A stretch of DNA of 5,031 bases, from assembly GCA_947478975.1 (NCBI GenBank), contig CANJYI010000233.1, forward strand, positions 1 through 5,031, in the 5' to 3' direction. Below the pieces are notes generated by a model. That model saw only the letters and a list, made by a program, of their open reading frames with translations, searched no databases and was not told the origin of the DNA. The number at the start of each line of letters is the position of its first letter. Position 1 is the stretch's first letter. This document shows positions 4,903 to 5,031 of this stretch, one piece after another. The DNA is from Chthoniobacteraceae bacterium. Lineage in GTDB: Bacteria > Verrucomicrobiota > Verrucomicrobiia > Chthoniobacterales > Chthoniobacteraceae. The position numbers were made by a program, and so were the translations under genes.

Positions 4903-5031
4903 CCAAAGAGCGCCCGCAACCGCCCTCCCCCCCCCAAGTTGAGGGCAAGGCCGTGGGCAAAAGTAACCACTTCGACGCCTTCCAGCGGCAGGGACCGGAG
5001 CGATTCCCCCAACAGTATTGGATCCGTGCAG
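4899..5031 (-). CDS. C-terminal end of an unrecognised protein; 5' part outside the window
   Basis: A minus-strand frame is open from the right edge and ends with TAG at 4901-4899, giving 43 residues that start CTDPILLGESLRSLPLEG and end RLRALFG. There is no start codon requirement because the gene continues beyond the window. Codon-position G+C (my count, about 72%, 49% and 72% at positions 1, 2 and 3) is the usual coding pattern, and no other frame here shows it. VEVVTFAHGLALNLGGGG alternates a beta-strand-like hydrophobic segment with a glycine-rich turn, as at the end of a globular alpha/beta enzyme. I cannot name the family from this piece. It converges on the TIM-barrel gene, with the 4749-4784 hairpin between them. 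The GGGG is encoded partly by a run of nine G. Confidence 0.6.
   Translation of the reverse strand, partial: CTDPILLGESLRSLPLEGVEVVTFAHGLALNLGGGGRLRALFG
4927..4935. repeat. Nine-base C/G homopolymer inside the right-edge gene
   Basis: C9 on the plus strand is G9 in the sense direction of the minus-strand gene, nine codons before its stop. It encodes part of the LGGGG segment. Loss or gain of one base would change the C-terminus: one fewer G ends the frame after a short tail, and one more G reads on well past 4899 to a stop in the hairpin region. Such runs are prone to slippage and also to sequencing error. Confidence 0.7.

Noticed and set aside
4901..5031. Plus-strand frame reading through to the right edge (contains SNHFDAFQRQ)
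   Set aside because: It is antisense to the minus-strand frame, and its G+C is lowest at the third codon position, the reverse of what a coding frame in this GC-rich window should show.

Overview
The window comes from a moderately GC-rich bacterial chromosome. It carries housekeeping genes and shows no sign of mobile elements, CRISPR or RNA genes. Two things fit a Verrucomicrobiota-type genome, possibly Opitutae-like: the protein sequences, and the near absence of Shine-Dalgarno sequences in front of starts (ilvC, ilvN and the TIM-barrel gene have A/C-rich leaders instead). This placement is an impression from sequence style; no database search was run.

Layout, left to right. (1) The 3' two fifths of the primary sigma factor gene rpoD enters from the left edge and ends at 773. 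It is followed by a perfect 12-bp hairpin with a T-tract, an intrinsic terminator. (2) Two small overlapping plus-strand genes follow (about 937-1392 and 1374-1862). The first encodes a single-pass membrane protein of unknown function. The second encodes an exported, highly charged helical protein with two LTxxQ-like motifs. They look like a translationally coupled envelope pair. (3) A G-rich stretch with a G-quadruplex pattern (1928-1948) and a hairpin that can terminate both strands (1975-2008) separate this unit from the next. (4) On the minus strand lie ilvC (ketol-acid reductoisomerase) and, upstream of it, ilvN (acetolactate synthase regulatory subunit). These are consecutive functions in valine/isoleucine/leucine synthesis. 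The catalytic subunit gene ilvB is not beside ilvN. (5) An 82-bp divergent spacer holds a perfect 12-bp palindrome next to a possible ilvN -10 box. (6) The divergent plus-strand gene at 3829-4740 encodes a sugar phosphate isomerase/epimerase-type TIM-barrel protein with all four expected metal ligands. (7) The right end holds a long hairpin, a possible 37-residue plus-strand gene, and the C-terminal 43 residues of an unrecognised minus-strand gene. The last two meet tail to tail at one CTAG that supplies both stop codons. The minus-strand gene contains a run of nine G near its 3' end.

No clearly new system is visible. The parts most worth attention are the coupled membrane/exported protein pair behind rpoD, the palindrome in the divergent ilvN promoter region, and the poly-G tract in the unrecognised gene at the right edge.
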